64,000 nt of DNA, taken from contig SVPA01000002.1 of the NCBI GenBank assembly GCA_015066085.1, positions 1-64,000 of the forward strand. Direction: 5' to 3'. Position 1 is the stretch's first letter; each line of letters opens with the position of its first letter. Below, in pieces: positions 46,480-56,552 of the stretch. Both the position numbers and the translations under genes were made by a program. The stretch is from Oscillospiraceae bacterium. Lineage in GTDB: Bacteria; Bacillota; Clostridia; Oscillospirales; Acutalibacteraceae. A model generated the notes under the pieces. The model made no database searches. It had not been told where the DNA came from and saw only the letters and a program-made list of their open reading frames with translations.

Positions 46480-46827
46480 CCACTCGGTCTGTAAGCCGGG
46501 TTCTGTACGGAAAATTCCGTGACGGTCATCTATCTCGATTTGCCGTTGCCGACAAACTCCAGCCGCTTTTCGAAACACATCGGGCAAATGTATCGTTTCA
46601 CTTAGCGTTGCATCGGATAGAGTTTACAGACGGGAGATGTCTCCATTCCCGTGGTGAGCTCTTACCTCGCCTTTCCACCCTTACCACAAAAAGTGGCGGT
46701 ATATCTCTGTTGCACTATTCCTAAGGTCACCCTCGGCGGCCGTTAGCCGTTATCCTGCCCTTTGAAGCCCGGACTTTCCTCAGACAGTCGAATAAATCCG
46801 CTGTCCGCAACCGTCCAACCGACTGAG
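46480..46827 (-). ncRNA. rnpB: RNase P RNA
   Basis: minus strand CUCAGUCGGUUGGACGGUUGCGG ... GAGGAAAGUCCGGGCU ... CCUUAGGAAUAGUGC ... ACAGAACCCGGCUUACAGACCGAGU. Confidence 0.93.
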
Positions 46828-46896
46828 CAATATGTATTCTATCATAATAAAGCCTTTTTGTCAAACAAAGTGATAGAATAAAGAATTTTAAATGGC

Positions 46897-47628
46897 TTAT
46901 TGTCTTTTCATTTGTCTTATGAATAGTAAAATTGCAATGAGCATCAGTACTGCCGAATACCCGAGCACCCACCAAAGATGAGGGAAAATGCCCGAAAAAT
47001 TACCCGAAAGTACCGCCCGCTCAAGTTGAACGGCGTGAACAAACGGAAGCATATAAGCAATCTTTTTAAATGCTCCGCCAACAAGGTCAAGGTCGAACCA
47101 TATTCCCGAAAGCCAGGCTGAAAGGTTTGTAAGAAGTGCTCCGCAAATTCCGCCAACCTGTTTAATGTTTAAAAAACTTCCAAAAAGAAGTCCAAGTGAA
47201 ATAAAGAGTACTGAAATCGGAAGGATAAACAAAACGGCATATAAAATATTAACCGTAATATCGAGCCCTAGAAAAATAGCAACAATATAGCATACAACAC
47301 TTTGTGCAACAGAAATAGGTATAATCGGCAGGGTATAGCCAATTATAAAATCGGCAGGAGTCAGAGGTGTTGTATAAAGACGGCAAAGAAGCGAACTGTC
47401 CCTGTCTTTTGAGATAGTTGTTGCCGAAAAGAGGGTCATAAACGAAAGCCCAAATACCACAATTCCCGGAGTTAAACGCTCTATTACAAATAGTTCTACG
47501 GGGATATTTGCCTGAATTACGCTAAGCAGTAAAATCAGAACAAGCGGAAAACCAAGCCCAAAAGAAAGGTTTAAAGGGTCTCTTAGAATTTCTTTTGCGT
47601 TTTTTGCAGCGAGAGTGAGCATCTTCAT
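46897..47628 (-). CDS. ABC transporter permease (ABC-2 type)
   Basis: six TM helices, FGLSFMTLFSATTISKDRDSSLLCRLYTTPL. Confidence 0.85.
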   Translation of the reverse strand: MKMLTLAAKNAKEILRDPLNLSFGLGFPLVLILLLSVIQANIPVELFVIERLTPGIVVFGLSFMTLFSATTISKDRDSSLLCRLYTTPLTPADFIIGYTLPIIPISVAQSVVCYIVAIFLGLDITVNILYAVLFILPISVLFISLGLLFGSFLNIKQVGGICGALLTNLSAWLSGIWFDLDLVGGAFKKIAYMLPFVHAVQLERAVLSGNFSGIFPHLWWVLGYSAVLMLIAILLFIRQMKRQ

Positions 47629-48353
47629 TTTTTTGCCCCCTTTACAATGCGAATAAAAGCCTCTTCAAAATTATCTGTACCTGCCGTCTTTTTAATATTC
47701 TCGGTAGTGTCGCAGATAAGAAGTTGTCCGTCTTTCATAATTCCGACACGGTCGGAAAGAGCCTCTGCTTCTTCCATATAATGGGTTGTAAGAATAATCG
47801 TAACTCTATCTTTAAAGGAAAGAATTAAATCCCAAAGTTCGCTTCGTGCAATTACGTCAAGCCCCAAAGTAGGCTCGTCTAAAAAAAGAATTTCGGGCTC
47901 ACTTATAAGAGCCAGAGCGATACTGAGTCTTCGTTTAAAACCGCCCGAAAGTTTTCCTGCCTTTTTGTTTAAAACCGACTCAAGTCCTAAAAGACCTGCA
48001 AGTTCGGTTATTTTAGCCTTTGTCTTTTCTTTTGAAAAGCCGTGAACCCCGCAGAAAAATTCAAGATTTTCTAAAACCGAAAGTCCCGTCGCTACCGCCG
48101 TTTCCTGAGGGGATACGGCAATAATCTTCTTAATGTCAGACGAGTCTTTACTAATACTTTTCCCGTTTAGAAAAGCGTCACCGCTTGTCGCCTCGGTAAG
48201 ACAGGACAACATTTTAATGGTGGTTGTTTTACCCGCCCCGTTTATACCAAGCAGAGAAAAGAGTTCGCCCTTTTTAACCGAAAGGTTAAGGCGGTCGACA
48301 GCAAGAGTATCTTTATATTTTTTGGTTAAATCTACTGTTCTTATAGCGTCCAA
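47625..48353 (-). CDS. ABC transporter ATP-binding protein
   Basis: LLGINGAGKTTTIKML, LSGGFKRRLSIALAL, ILFLDEPTLGLD. Confidence 0.95.
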   Translation of the reverse strand: MDAIRTVDLTKKYKDTLAVDRLNLSVKKGELFSLLGINGAGKTTTIKMLSCLTEATSGDAFLNGKSISKDSSDIKKIIAVSPQETAVATGLSVLENLEFFCGVHGFSKEKTKAKITELAGLLGLESVLNKKAGKLSGGFKRRLSIALALISEPEILFLDEPTLGLDVIARSELWDLILSFKDRVTIILTTHYMEEAEALSDRVGIMKDGQLLICDTTENIKKTAGTDNFEEAFIRIVKGAKK

Positions 48354-48356
48354 ACT

Positions 48357-48914
48357 TTATCGCTCCAATCTATTTACTAAACCTTTATAACAATCTGTGA
48401 GCATTTTGCTGACCAGACTCCAGTCAAGGTCAAGAAAACCCGTCGCAAACATGGTAGCAATTCCGTGAACAAAAGCCCAAGTCTCGAGGTGAAGCAGTTT
48501 TGCCTCGCTTTCGTTTAGCCCCGTATTGTTTTTTACAATGTCTTCCATCTGCTCTGTAAGTTTTGACTCTTCAGTTTCGGTTTCTTTAGTCCTGTCGCGC
48601 ATATAAAGGAGTTTAAAAAGTTCTTTTTCTTCCTTTGCAAAAAGGATATATGCCATTCCGTTTGCCTTGTAAACGGGAAACTCGCCACGCTGCACCTCTT
48701 TTTGCATATATTCCTGACAAAGCATATCGGCTTTTTCAATAACCGCAACTTTAAGTTCATCCATTGAAGAAAAGTTTGAAAATATAGGCTGGGTGGAACA
48801 CTCAAGATATGATGCTACAGTTCTTGCGTTAAGAGCCTCTGCTCCGTTTTGTTGAACAATTTTAACAGCAGCGTTTACAATGTCATCTTTTGTTATTTTT
48901 ATTTTAGGCGGCAT
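48357..48914 (-). CDS. TetR/AcrR family regulator
   Basis: ITKDDIVNAAVKIVQQNGAEALNARTVASYLECSTQPIFSNFSSMDEL. Confidence 0.88.
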   Translation of the reverse strand: MPPKIKITKDDIVNAAVKIVQQNGAEALNARTVASYLECSTQPIFSNFSSMDELKVAVIEKADMLCQEYMQKEVQRGEFPVYKANGMAYILFAKEEKELFKLLYMRDRTKETETEESKLTEQMEDIVKNNTGLNESEAKLLHLETWAFVHGIATMFATGFLDLDWSLVSKMLTDCYKGLVNRLER

Positions 48915-49013
48915 GTTACATCTCCTAAATATTTCATATGTTATATATCAAGTGTTATATTAACACAAAAATATCCAAAAGTCAATAAAAAAAACAGATG
49001 CATTTGCATCTGT

Positions 49014-49682
49014 TTAAAGAAGATAAATTCCCGATTTTAAAACGGCAATTTCATATTTGTTTATAAATTTATAATCCAGAACAGGCTCTTCAAATTGGTA
49101 GTAAACTTCGCTCTGGTAGGAGGAGGTGTCCATTTTCATTATAGCGTTGTTACCTTTGCAACAGATAAACAGTTTACTTCCCGCCGAAAAAAGCCCCGTT
49201 GCTCTCATAAGAGGAGAATTGTCCGAACCAATACGGAGTTCTTCACGCAAGGTCTTAAGGTTATAACGAATAAGTACGCTATATTTAGGATAGGATACCC
49301 AAAGAACATTATTATCAACCGAAACCCCGCCGGGCGCAGTATCTTTGTAAAGCATTTTTCCGTGCCATAAATCAAGCCCGTCGGTATCGAAAAGGGTAGC
49401 CGAGCCGTCGCTTTCGATAATAAAAGTCTGCCCGTTTTCAAGAGGAATGCTGAAACAGGTAAGATAGTTCTTAATGCTTCCTATAAAGCGTTTATATTCC
49501 GCACCGAACTTTGTTAGCATATATATGCTTTTAGTAACCCTTGAAACCTTTCCCGTTTCAAAGGAAACCATTTTATATCCGACTATATAACGGTTATCTT
49601 CCTTTTCAATAAGATAGGAATATAAGAAACCGTCGGGCAGTGGGTGGAGTGAATAAACCTTATCTCCCGTAATTTTTTCCAT
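49014..49682 (-). CDS. hypothetical beta-propeller-like protein
   Basis: repeat-rich beta sequence, no catalytic motif recognised. Confidence 0.45.
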   Translation of the reverse strand: MEKITGDKVYSLHPLPDGFLYSYLIEKEDNRYIVGYKMVSFETGKVSRVTKSIYMLTKFGAEYKRFIGSIKNYLTCFSIPLENGQTFIIESDGSATLFDTDGLDLWHGKMLYKDTAPGGVSVDNNVLWVSYPKYSVLIRYNLKTLREELRIGSDNSPLMRATGLFSAGSKLFICCKGNNAIMKMDTSSYQSEVYYQFEEPVLDYKFINKYEIAVLKSGIYLL

Positions 49683-49694
49683 TTTTATAATCCT

Positions 49695-50966
49695 TTATAA
49701 TTTAATAATTTCTTTATCTACCATACTTTGTGCGCCAAGTAAAACTCCCGCTTGTCCGCTATGGAAATTAAGGCCCCCTTGAAGCCAGGCGGCATAGGGC
49801 TCACGAAGCGGAGCGTCGGCGGAAAGTTCAATAGAAGCCCCAAGCGTAAACGCACCCGCCGCCATAATAACCTGGTCGTCATACCCCGGCATATCCCAAG
49901 GTTCGGGGGTAACAAAAGAGTCAACCGGAGCCCCCTTTTGCATTCCCTGACAAAAAGCAATAAGTGCTTCGGGGGTTTTAAGCAGTACGCTTTCAATAAT
50001 ATCGGCTCGTTTTTCGTCAAATTTAGGGGTTGACTCATAACCTAAAAGTTCGAATAATGCGCCTGCATAGGTGGCGGTTTTAAGGGCTTCGCCTACCGTG
50101 TGCGGTGCGGCAAAAAGGCCCATATAAAGTTCTCGGTTGTGACCGAGAGAAGCCCCAACCTCTCTTCCGACACCGGGGGCAGTAAGCCTATAGCCACAGG
50201 CTTCAACAAGGTCGTGTCTTCCCGCAATATATCCGCCCGTCGGCGCAATTCCGCCGCCGGGATTTTTAATAAGCGAACCTGCAATAAGGTCAGCACCAAC
50301 GCTTGTCGGCTCAATAGTATCAACAAATTCTCCGTAACAGTTGTCGACTAAAATAAGGGTTTCGGGAGAAACCTCCTTAACCGCTTTGCAAATCTCTCCT
50401 ATTTTTTCTACCGTGAGGGAGGGACGAAGAGAATAACCGCGCGAACGCTGTATGTAAGCGACCTTGTATTTCTTCTCTTTAAGACGGCGTTTAGCCTCGG
50501 CTATATCAACCTCACCGTTACCGTCAAGGTCAACCTGTTCATAGTTTACGCCGAAATCTTTAAGAGAACCGTCGCTGTGAGAGTCAATTCCCAAAACGCC
50601 TATAAGGGTGTCGTAAGGTCTGCCTGTAAGACAAAGCATAGTATCATTTGGGCGAAGAACACCAAACAGCATAACCGTAAGGGTATGAGTACCCGAAACA
50701 AAATTGTGTCTTATAAGACTATCTTCTGCGCCAACACAGTCGGCAAAAACCTTTTCAAGCGTATCTCGTCCTCGGTCGCCGTAACCGTAACCGGTCGAAA
50801 GTCCTAAATGGGATTCACTGACCCCGTTTTTAATAAAGGCAGAAAGCACCTTGTGCTGATTGTGCATAGCGATAGCGTCTATCTTCTCAAAAGTCTCTTT
50901 GCACATCTGCCTTGCCTTAATATCAAGTTCAATTAGTTTTGGATGAATGTCAAAAAATTGTTGCAT
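49695..50966 (-). CDS. methionine gamma-lyase family protein (aluminium-resistance/YnbB-like, PLP)
   Basis: RHNFVSGTHTLTVMLFGVLRPNDTML, AGSLIKNPGGGIAPTGGYIAG. Confidence 0.9.
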   Translation of the reverse strand: MQQFFDIHPKLIELDIKARQMCKETFEKIDAIAMHNQHKVLSAFIKNGVSESHLGLSTGYGYGDRGRDTLEKVFADCVGAEDSLIRHNFVSGTHTLTVMLFGVLRPNDTMLCLTGRPYDTLIGVLGIDSHSDGSLKDFGVNYEQVDLDGNGEVDIAEAKRRLKEKKYKVAYIQRSRGYSLRPSLTVEKIGEICKAVKEVSPETLILVDNCYGEFVDTIEPTSVGADLIAGSLIKNPGGGIAPTGGYIAGRHDLVEACGYRLTAPGVGREVGASLGHNRELYMGLFAAPHTVGEALKTATYAGALFELLGYESTPKFDEKRADIIESVLLKTPEALIAFCQGMQKGAPVDSFVTPEPWDMPGYDDQVIMAAGAFTLGASIELSADAPLREPYAAWLQGGLNFHSGQAGVLLGAQSMVDKEIIKL

Positions 50967-51668
50967 TTAGTTTCTCCTGGCAATAACGGCGTTATTTAAA
51001 AAACTAAAGCCGTTTTTAATATAGAATTCAAGGGCTTTTTTACCCGAACAAACAAAAATATCCTGCCCTATAAGTTCGCAAAGTTCAAAAAGTAAAGAGG
51101 AGCCGAAACCTTTGCCCCTTTTTTCGTTTTCTACCGAAATCCCGTTAATAATACCTCCGTAAGGGCTTAAAAAGGCAAGAGCCGAGCCTTTTTCGTTTAC
51201 GATTGCCGCCGCTCCGCCGTGTCTTAAACGGTGGGAAACATCGGGGGCAAACTCGTCAAAAGAGGGAAGGACTATATCCCCGTCTTCTCCTGCTTTTAGT
51301 CCTTTATAAAGAGCCGAAAGGGAAACTTGCTCGGTTTGCTTTTGCCTTTGTTCTGCCCTTAAAAACAAGACCGAAAACTCCTTTTTCGGTTTAAGGTCAA
51401 GTTCTAAAGCAACCTCTTTATCGCAGAAAATTTCGCTAAATCCTATAAGATTTATAAACTCTTTAATCTCGCCTAAATTTTTCTTGTCCGAATAAATATA
51501 TATCCGTCCGCCAAAACGGGCTAAAACCGAGCAAACCTCGTTTTCTTCGGTCTGAACCCAAATTTCAGGGGCTAAAACCGTGCCGCCAAAAGCGACCTTC
51601 AGACTGTGAATATGAGCAAGAGCAATATCCTTTTTGTAGAAACTCAGGTTCTCTGAAAGGGTAATCAT
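50967..51668 (-). CDS. GNAT family N-acetyltransferase
   Basis: C-terminal GGIINGISVENEKRGKGFGSSLLFELCELIGQDIFVCSGKKALEFYIKNGF. Confidence 0.75.
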   Translation of the reverse strand: MITLSENLSFYKKDIALAHIHSLKVAFGGTVLAPEIWVQTEENEVCSVLARFGGRIYIYSDKKNLGEIKEFINLIGFSEIFCDKEVALELDLKPKKEFSVLFLRAEQRQKQTEQVSLSALYKGLKAGEDGDIVLPSFDEFAPDVSHRLRHGGAAAIVNEKGSALAFLSPYGGIINGISVENEKRGKGFGSSLLFELCELIGQDIFVCSGKKALEFYIKNGFSFLNNAVIARRN

Positions 51669-52678
51669 AAAACTTCGCCCAAGCCTATTTTATAGGTTAG
51701 TTCCTTTACGAGCAGAAGCATATTTTCAAGGTCGCCTAAATCGGCAACACAACAGGGGGAGTGTATATATCTGCAGGGAAGAGAAACCGCAATCGTAGCC
51801 ACACCCGATTTAGAAAGACTTATAGCGTGACTGTTATTTCCTCCCGCAACAAAGTTTTTGGTTTGGTGTAAAACCTTGCTTGTCCTTGCGGCGTCAAACA
51901 GTTTTCGGTTATACAAAGTGCCGTTGTCCATAAAAGAAACAGCAGGACCGCTGCCCAAAAGGCAAACTCGGTTTTCTTCGTCGGTGCCGTGTATATCTGC
52001 CGCAGTAGTTGCTTCAAGGATAATAGCAAAGTCGGGCTGAACTTCAAAAGTGGCGGGTCCGGCCCCTCTGCAACCAATCTCTTCTTGCACGGTAAAGGTC
52101 GCATAAAAGTCAAATTCAGCCTCTTCTTTTAAAAGGGTTATAAGACAGGCAACCCCCGCTCTGTCGTCAATCGCACGGGCTTTTATTTTGTCTTGGCCTA
52201 AAAGGGTTACCTTGCTGTCAAACACCGCAACATCACCCGGTTTAATAACTTCTTCGGCTTGTTCTTTTGAAGTTGCACCGATATCAATATAAAGTGCTTC
52301 TTCGCCTGGGAATTTTTTTCTCTCGTCGGCGTTTGAAAGATGAACGGGTTTCATTCCGACAACGCCTTTTACGCCGTTTTCGAAGGTTACCCCCTTGCAA
52401 AGCATTACGCCGACCTCAATTCCGCCAACCGTCTGAAATTTAATAAAACCGTCGTCGGTAATTAAGGTCGCTATAATTCCAACCTCGTCCATATGAGCGT
52501 CGAGCATAATCTTTTTAAGAGGGGTCTTTTTTCCTTTTTTAAAACAAATAATGTTTCCGTTTATATCGGTTTTTGCCTCGCAGTAAGGGGAAACCTCGTT
52601 TAAGATAAATTCTCTTAATTTGTCCTCTCTTCCCGAAACGGCAGGAATTTCACAAAGGGTTTTTAGAAGTTTTATCAT
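51665..52678 (-). CDS. M42 family metallopeptidase
   Basis: LDAHMDEVGIIATLITDDGFIKFQTVGGIE, VQEEIGCRGA, ARAIDDRAGV. Confidence 0.92.
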   Translation of the reverse strand: MIKLLKTLCEIPAVSGREDKLREFILNEVSPYCEAKTDINGNIICFKKGKKTPLKKIMLDAHMDEVGIIATLITDDGFIKFQTVGGIEVGVMLCKGVTFENGVKGVVGMKPVHLSNADERKKFPGEEALYIDIGATSKEQAEEVIKPGDVAVFDSKVTLLGQDKIKARAIDDRAGVACLITLLKEEAEFDFYATFTVQEEIGCRGAGPATFEVQPDFAIILEATTAADIHGTDEENRVCLLGSGPAVSFMDNGTLYNRKLFDAARTSKVLHQTKNFVAGGNNSHAISLSKSGVATIAVSLPCRYIHSPCCVADLGDLENMLLLVKELTYKIGLGEVL

Positions 52679-53676
52679 AACGCACCCCCTGAAATTATAT
52701 AGTTTTCAAGAATATCGCAAACCGAGTCTAAATCCGAAAGGTCAACAACTTCTAAACAGGTGTGCATATTGCGAAGCGGAATAGAAACAAGTCCGCAACC
52801 GATTCCCGTTTTCGAAACAGAAATAACATCTGCGTCTGTACCGGTACTGCCGCCCATTACCTCAAACTGATGAGGAATTTCTTTTTCCTTTGCAATAAGG
52901 CAGAGTTTGTCGGAAATTTTTCGGTTTAAAATGGGGGATATACCAATCATAGCCCCGCCACCGAGTTTACCGCATTTTGAAGACGGAACATCTGGAGCGT
53001 CGCCGAAACTGACATCAAGACAGACAGCCTCGTCACAGTCTATCTCAAAAGAGGCACAACGAGCCCCCCTTGTGCCGAGTTCTTCCTGCTCTGAAAGGCA
53101 GAAAACAACATTAACGGGAAGTTCTTTGCTATATAGTCTTGAAGCCACTTCAATAAGACAGGCAACGGCAACTCGGTCGTCTAACGATTTTGAGCAAATT
53201 CTGTTTTTCCCAAGGGGTGTAAACTCGCTGTCAAAGGTTGCAAAATCGCCCGGGGACACAATCTCTTTAGCCTTTTCTCCAAGACCCGTATCCGCAAAGG
53301 TGTCGTCAATGGATAAAGCCCCGTTGTCCTTGTTAAGATGCGGCGGGGTAGAAACAAAAACCGCAGGGGTTTTTGTCTTTGCGTGAATAACAATAGGCAA
53401 AGCGGGAAGAATTCTACAGTCGTTTCCGCCGACATTTTTAAGTTTCACAAAACCGTCATCAAAAACATAGGTCACAATAAAACCTACCTCATCAATATGA
53501 GCCTCCAACATAACGGTTTTTTCTTTGTTTTGGTTTATTTCTCCAATAAGGCCAATACTTCCAAAATCTCTGACAGCACAGTATTTGCCAAGTTCCTCTT
53601 TTGCAACCGCTTTAGCACCGTCTAAATGGCCTATACCGACAGCCTCGCTGAGTTTTTTAATAATTTCAGTGTTCAT
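52675..53676 (-). CDS. M42 family metallopeptidase (second, tandem)
   Basis: LEAHIDEVGFIVTYVFDDGFVKLKNVGG, SKSLDDRVAVACL, LSEQEELGTRGA. Confidence 0.92.
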   Translation of the reverse strand: MNTEIIKKLSEAVGIGHLDGAKAVAKEELGKYCAVRDFGSIGLIGEINQNKEKTVMLEAHIDEVGFIVTYVFDDGFVKLKNVGGNDCRILPALPIVIHAKTKTPAVFVSTPPHLNKDNGALSIDDTFADTGLGEKAKEIVSPGDFATFDSEFTPLGKNRICSKSLDDRVAVACLIEVASRLYSKELPVNVVFCLSEQEELGTRGARCASFEIDCDEAVCLDVSFGDAPDVPSSKCGKLGGGAMIGISPILNRKISDKLCLIAKEKEIPHQFEVMGGSTGTDADVISVSKTGIGCGLVSIPLRNMHTCLEVVDLSDLDSVCDILENYIISGGAL

Positions 53677-55058
53677 TAAAGTTTCATAACCTTTTCTTTA
53701 AAGAATTTGCCCCTTGCGGCAAAGTTGGGGAAAGCGTCGAAAGAGGCACAGGCAGGGGATAAAGCAACAATATCTCCGCTTTTAGCCGAGTTGTGCGCCA
53801 ATTCAATCGACTCGCCAAGGTTTTTAGTGCGAACAATTTCGGGTGAGCCCTCTTTATAGTCGGGGTCGGCTTTAACCGCCTTTTCAATAGCGTCGGCGGT
53901 CGGACCGCAAAGATAAAGGGTCTTAACCTTGTCTACAACATAGGGGGTCATAGGCTCAAAAGGAATATGCTTGTCGTAACCACCCGCCAAAAGAATAATT
54001 TTCTCTTCAAAGGCTTTAAGACAGGCGATAGTTCTTGTCGGGCTTGAAGCAATTGAGTCGTTATAGTATTTTACGCCGTCTTTCTCTCTTACAAACTCAA
54101 TTCGGTGTTCAACCCCTCTGAACTCTTTTGCAACCTTTCTGATGTTTTCGGCGCTAACATAGCCCCAAACGGCAGCAATGGCCGTAAGATAATTTTCAAC
54201 ATTGTGGTCGCCGAGAATAGTAATATCTTTTTTGGACATAATCGGAGCGTCAATTCCTCGGTAGGACATATGAAGGGTTCCGTTTTGGTCAAGCCAGGCT
54301 CCGTTTTTAACCCTTCTCTCCATCGAAAAGCCTAATGACTGACCTCGAACATAGTCCCTGAAATCGTTTGTAATATCGTTATCATAGTTTAAAACAGTAC
54401 GGGAAAAAGCGTTTTGGTGAAGAATAATATTCTTTTTCGCCTCAACATATTCGTCCATATCCTTGTGAATGTCAAGGTGGTTGGGAGCAACGTTTGTAAC
54501 TACCGCAACATCGGGACTTTTTCTCATAGAAATAAGTTGGAAAGAAGAAAGTTCAACAACAACGAAATCTTCGGGTTTAATGTTATCAATTTCGGGAAGA
54601 AGAGGGTTTCCTATGTTTCCGCCGACATGAACCGTTTTACCCTGCGCTTTAAGCATTTCGGCAATAAGGGTGGTGGTTGTCGTTTTTCCGTCAGAACCCG
54701 TAACGGCAAAAATCGTTGCGGGGCAAAGGTCGAAGAAAACCTCCATCTCGCTTGTTACCGCAATTCCTTTTTTACGCGCTGCGGTAAGTTCGGGAAGATG
54801 AAAACTCATTCCGGGCGTTCTGAAAATAATATCAACCTCAAGGTCGCTAAGATAGTCTTCTCCCAGACGGAGTTCTGCTCCTGCTGCTTCAATTCGGTCG
54901 GCAAGTTCGCCAATCTGTTCTCTGGTTCTGCGGTCACAAGCGTAAACACGAGCACCTTTATTTAAAAAATTCATTATAAGCGGAGTGTTGCTTATTCCAA
55001 TTCCAAGCATTGCAACTTTCTTTGAAGAAATATTTTCCCAGAAGTGTCTAATATCCAA
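53676..55058 (-). CDS. murD: UDP-N-acetylmuramoyl-L-alanine--D-glutamate ligase
   Basis: AVTGSDGKTTTTTLIAEML, VVELSSFQL, NVAPNHLDIHKDMDEY, LLAGGYDKHIPFE. Confidence 0.95.
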   Translation of the reverse strand: MDIRHFWENISSKKVAMLGIGISNTPLIMNFLNKGARVYACDRRTREQIGELADRIEAAGAELRLGEDYLSDLEVDIIFRTPGMSFHLPELTAARKKGIAVTSEMEVFFDLCPATIFAVTGSDGKTTTTTLIAEMLKAQGKTVHVGGNIGNPLLPEIDNIKPEDFVVVELSSFQLISMRKSPDVAVVTNVAPNHLDIHKDMDEYVEAKKNIILHQNAFSRTVLNYDNDITNDFRDYVRGQSLGFSMERRVKNGAWLDQNGTLHMSYRGIDAPIMSKKDITILGDHNVENYLTAIAAVWGYVSAENIRKVAKEFRGVEHRIEFVREKDGVKYYNDSIASSPTRTIACLKAFEEKIILLAGGYDKHIPFEPMTPYVVDKVKTLYLCGPTADAIEKAVKADPDYKEGSPEIVRTKNLGESIELAHNSAKSGDIVALSPACASFDAFPNFAARGKFFKEKVMKL

Positions 55059-55169
55059 ACTACTTCCTCCTCAACAAGATATATCTATTTTATTATACTT
55101 ATAAATAATAAAAATATCAATAATCTTTAATAAAAAAATTGCCCAACATCCAAAGATGCTGGGCAAAAA

Positions 55170-56450
55170 TCAGTTACACTTAAAACAGGTGCTGTCGGCT
55201 GCGTCCTTAATTCTTCCAACCGAGGTGTTGTCACAGTTACGGCAGCGAAGTTCGGGTACAGGATTTTCCTTACATTCAAATCTGTAATCTCTACCCGTTT
55301 TGTTTATATGGGTGCAGATTACGTTGTGCGAGGGAACTATATCTTCACAGGGTGCGATTATCTTTTGGAATTTAAAGAAATCGGCACCGTCTTTCAGATT
55401 TTCAACCCTTTCATAGTCTTCTCTGTATCCCGTAAACTGAACGGTATTTTTAAGAACGTCACGAACGTAGCTTACGTTTTCGTGCAAACAAAGAGGAGCA
55501 GGGAAGTTGCCGTCGGGAATAACCTGTTGCCACTCCTTGTTTTCATACTTTTTAAGCAGTTCTGCCGCCTTGTGAAGATGGGAGATTTCCTCTTCTAAAC
55601 ACTCTTCCCAAATGCATTTAACATATTTGTCGGTTTCGGTCATATAACAAGACCAATAGAGGTAACACTCGGTATACTCGTGCCAAAGCAGCATCTCAAG
55701 CCAGGTAGCGTTAGAGTCAACAAGTGCGCCATACTGGGTAACGTGCTCTTCTTCAACAAGGGCAATTTCCTGATAAAGTCGGCGGAGTGCGTCGTTTGTG
55801 GCAAGATTTGTGATGTTCATATAGTAGTTCATGGTCTGCTGTTCTGCCGCCGTAATAATCATAGTTGAAAGAACGGTCTCTTTGCTCGCCGTTTTGGAAT
55901 TTATATTCCGTTTTACATTGTCAAGAGGGCAACGGTGGTGAGCAATTGTCGGCCTTCCGGGCATAACTTCGGTGTATTTTCCGACAAGGCGTTCTGCTCT
56001 GAGCCCCTGCTCCATTTCAAGTTGATTTGCGTACCTGTAAAGGTGGTCAAAGTCTTCAAGAAGTGCGAAATCAAGAGCCTTTTTGACATAGCAGTCGCAC
56101 TCTCTTTTGGCAAGTTCTGCCGTAAGGTCAACGGCAAGTTGTTCGTAACTTATTGTGTGTTCAAGGGGCGACTCGTTACAGGGCTTTAGAAGAGAAATTT
56201 TAAGTTGTTGCTGTTTTTCAACCTCTCTTGTCATAGCAAGTTCTCGCCTTAAATCACAGTTTGAGATATGACGCTGAAACTGGTGCGAAAACCAGTTTGC
56301 CTCAAATTCGGTTCCGTTCATAAGAATAATTCGGCATTTGGTATAGGGGTCAACCGTGTTTTTATCGTAACTTTTCGGATACATTTCCTTAAAACTTTTA
56401 AACCCTTCATAAATCGGCTTCGGTTTTTGTGTAAATGGATTCATAAACAA
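55170..56450 (-). CDS. ferritin-like domain protein with C-terminal zinc-ribbon
   Basis: Glu/His-rich helices AAEQQTMNYYM ... ALVEEEHVTQY ... LWHEYTECYLYWSCY ... EEEISHLHKAAELL; C-terminal CRNCDN...CFKC. Confidence 0.65.
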   Translation of the reverse strand: MFMNPFTQKPKPIYEGFKSFKEMYPKSYDKNTVDPYTKCRIILMNGTEFEANWFSHQFQRHISNCDLRRELAMTREVEKQQQLKISLLKPCNESPLEHTISYEQLAVDLTAELAKRECDCYVKKALDFALLEDFDHLYRYANQLEMEQGLRAERLVGKYTEVMPGRPTIAHHRCPLDNVKRNINSKTASKETVLSTMIITAAEQQTMNYYMNITNLATNDALRRLYQEIALVEEEHVTQYGALVDSNATWLEMLLWHEYTECYLYWSCYMTETDKYVKCIWEECLEEEISHLHKAAELLKKYENKEWQQVIPDGNFPAPLCLHENVSYVRDVLKNTVQFTGYREDYERVENLKDGADFFKFQKIIAPCEDIVPSHNVICTHINKTGRDYRFECKENPVPELRCRNCDNTSVGRIKDAADSTCFKCN

Positions 56451-56552
56451 TTCCTCCTTTAATCGTGCAATTATATTGTATGCGTAAGATTAGTTGTTTA
56501 TGAAGGTATAACTGAGCGATAAGAGAAAATCATAATAAAAGGCGGTGGTAAA

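Noticed and set aside
46727-46975. ORF of 82 aa on the minus strand
   Set aside because: Overlaps the 5' part of RNase P RNA and the end of the ABC permease; not a protein gene.
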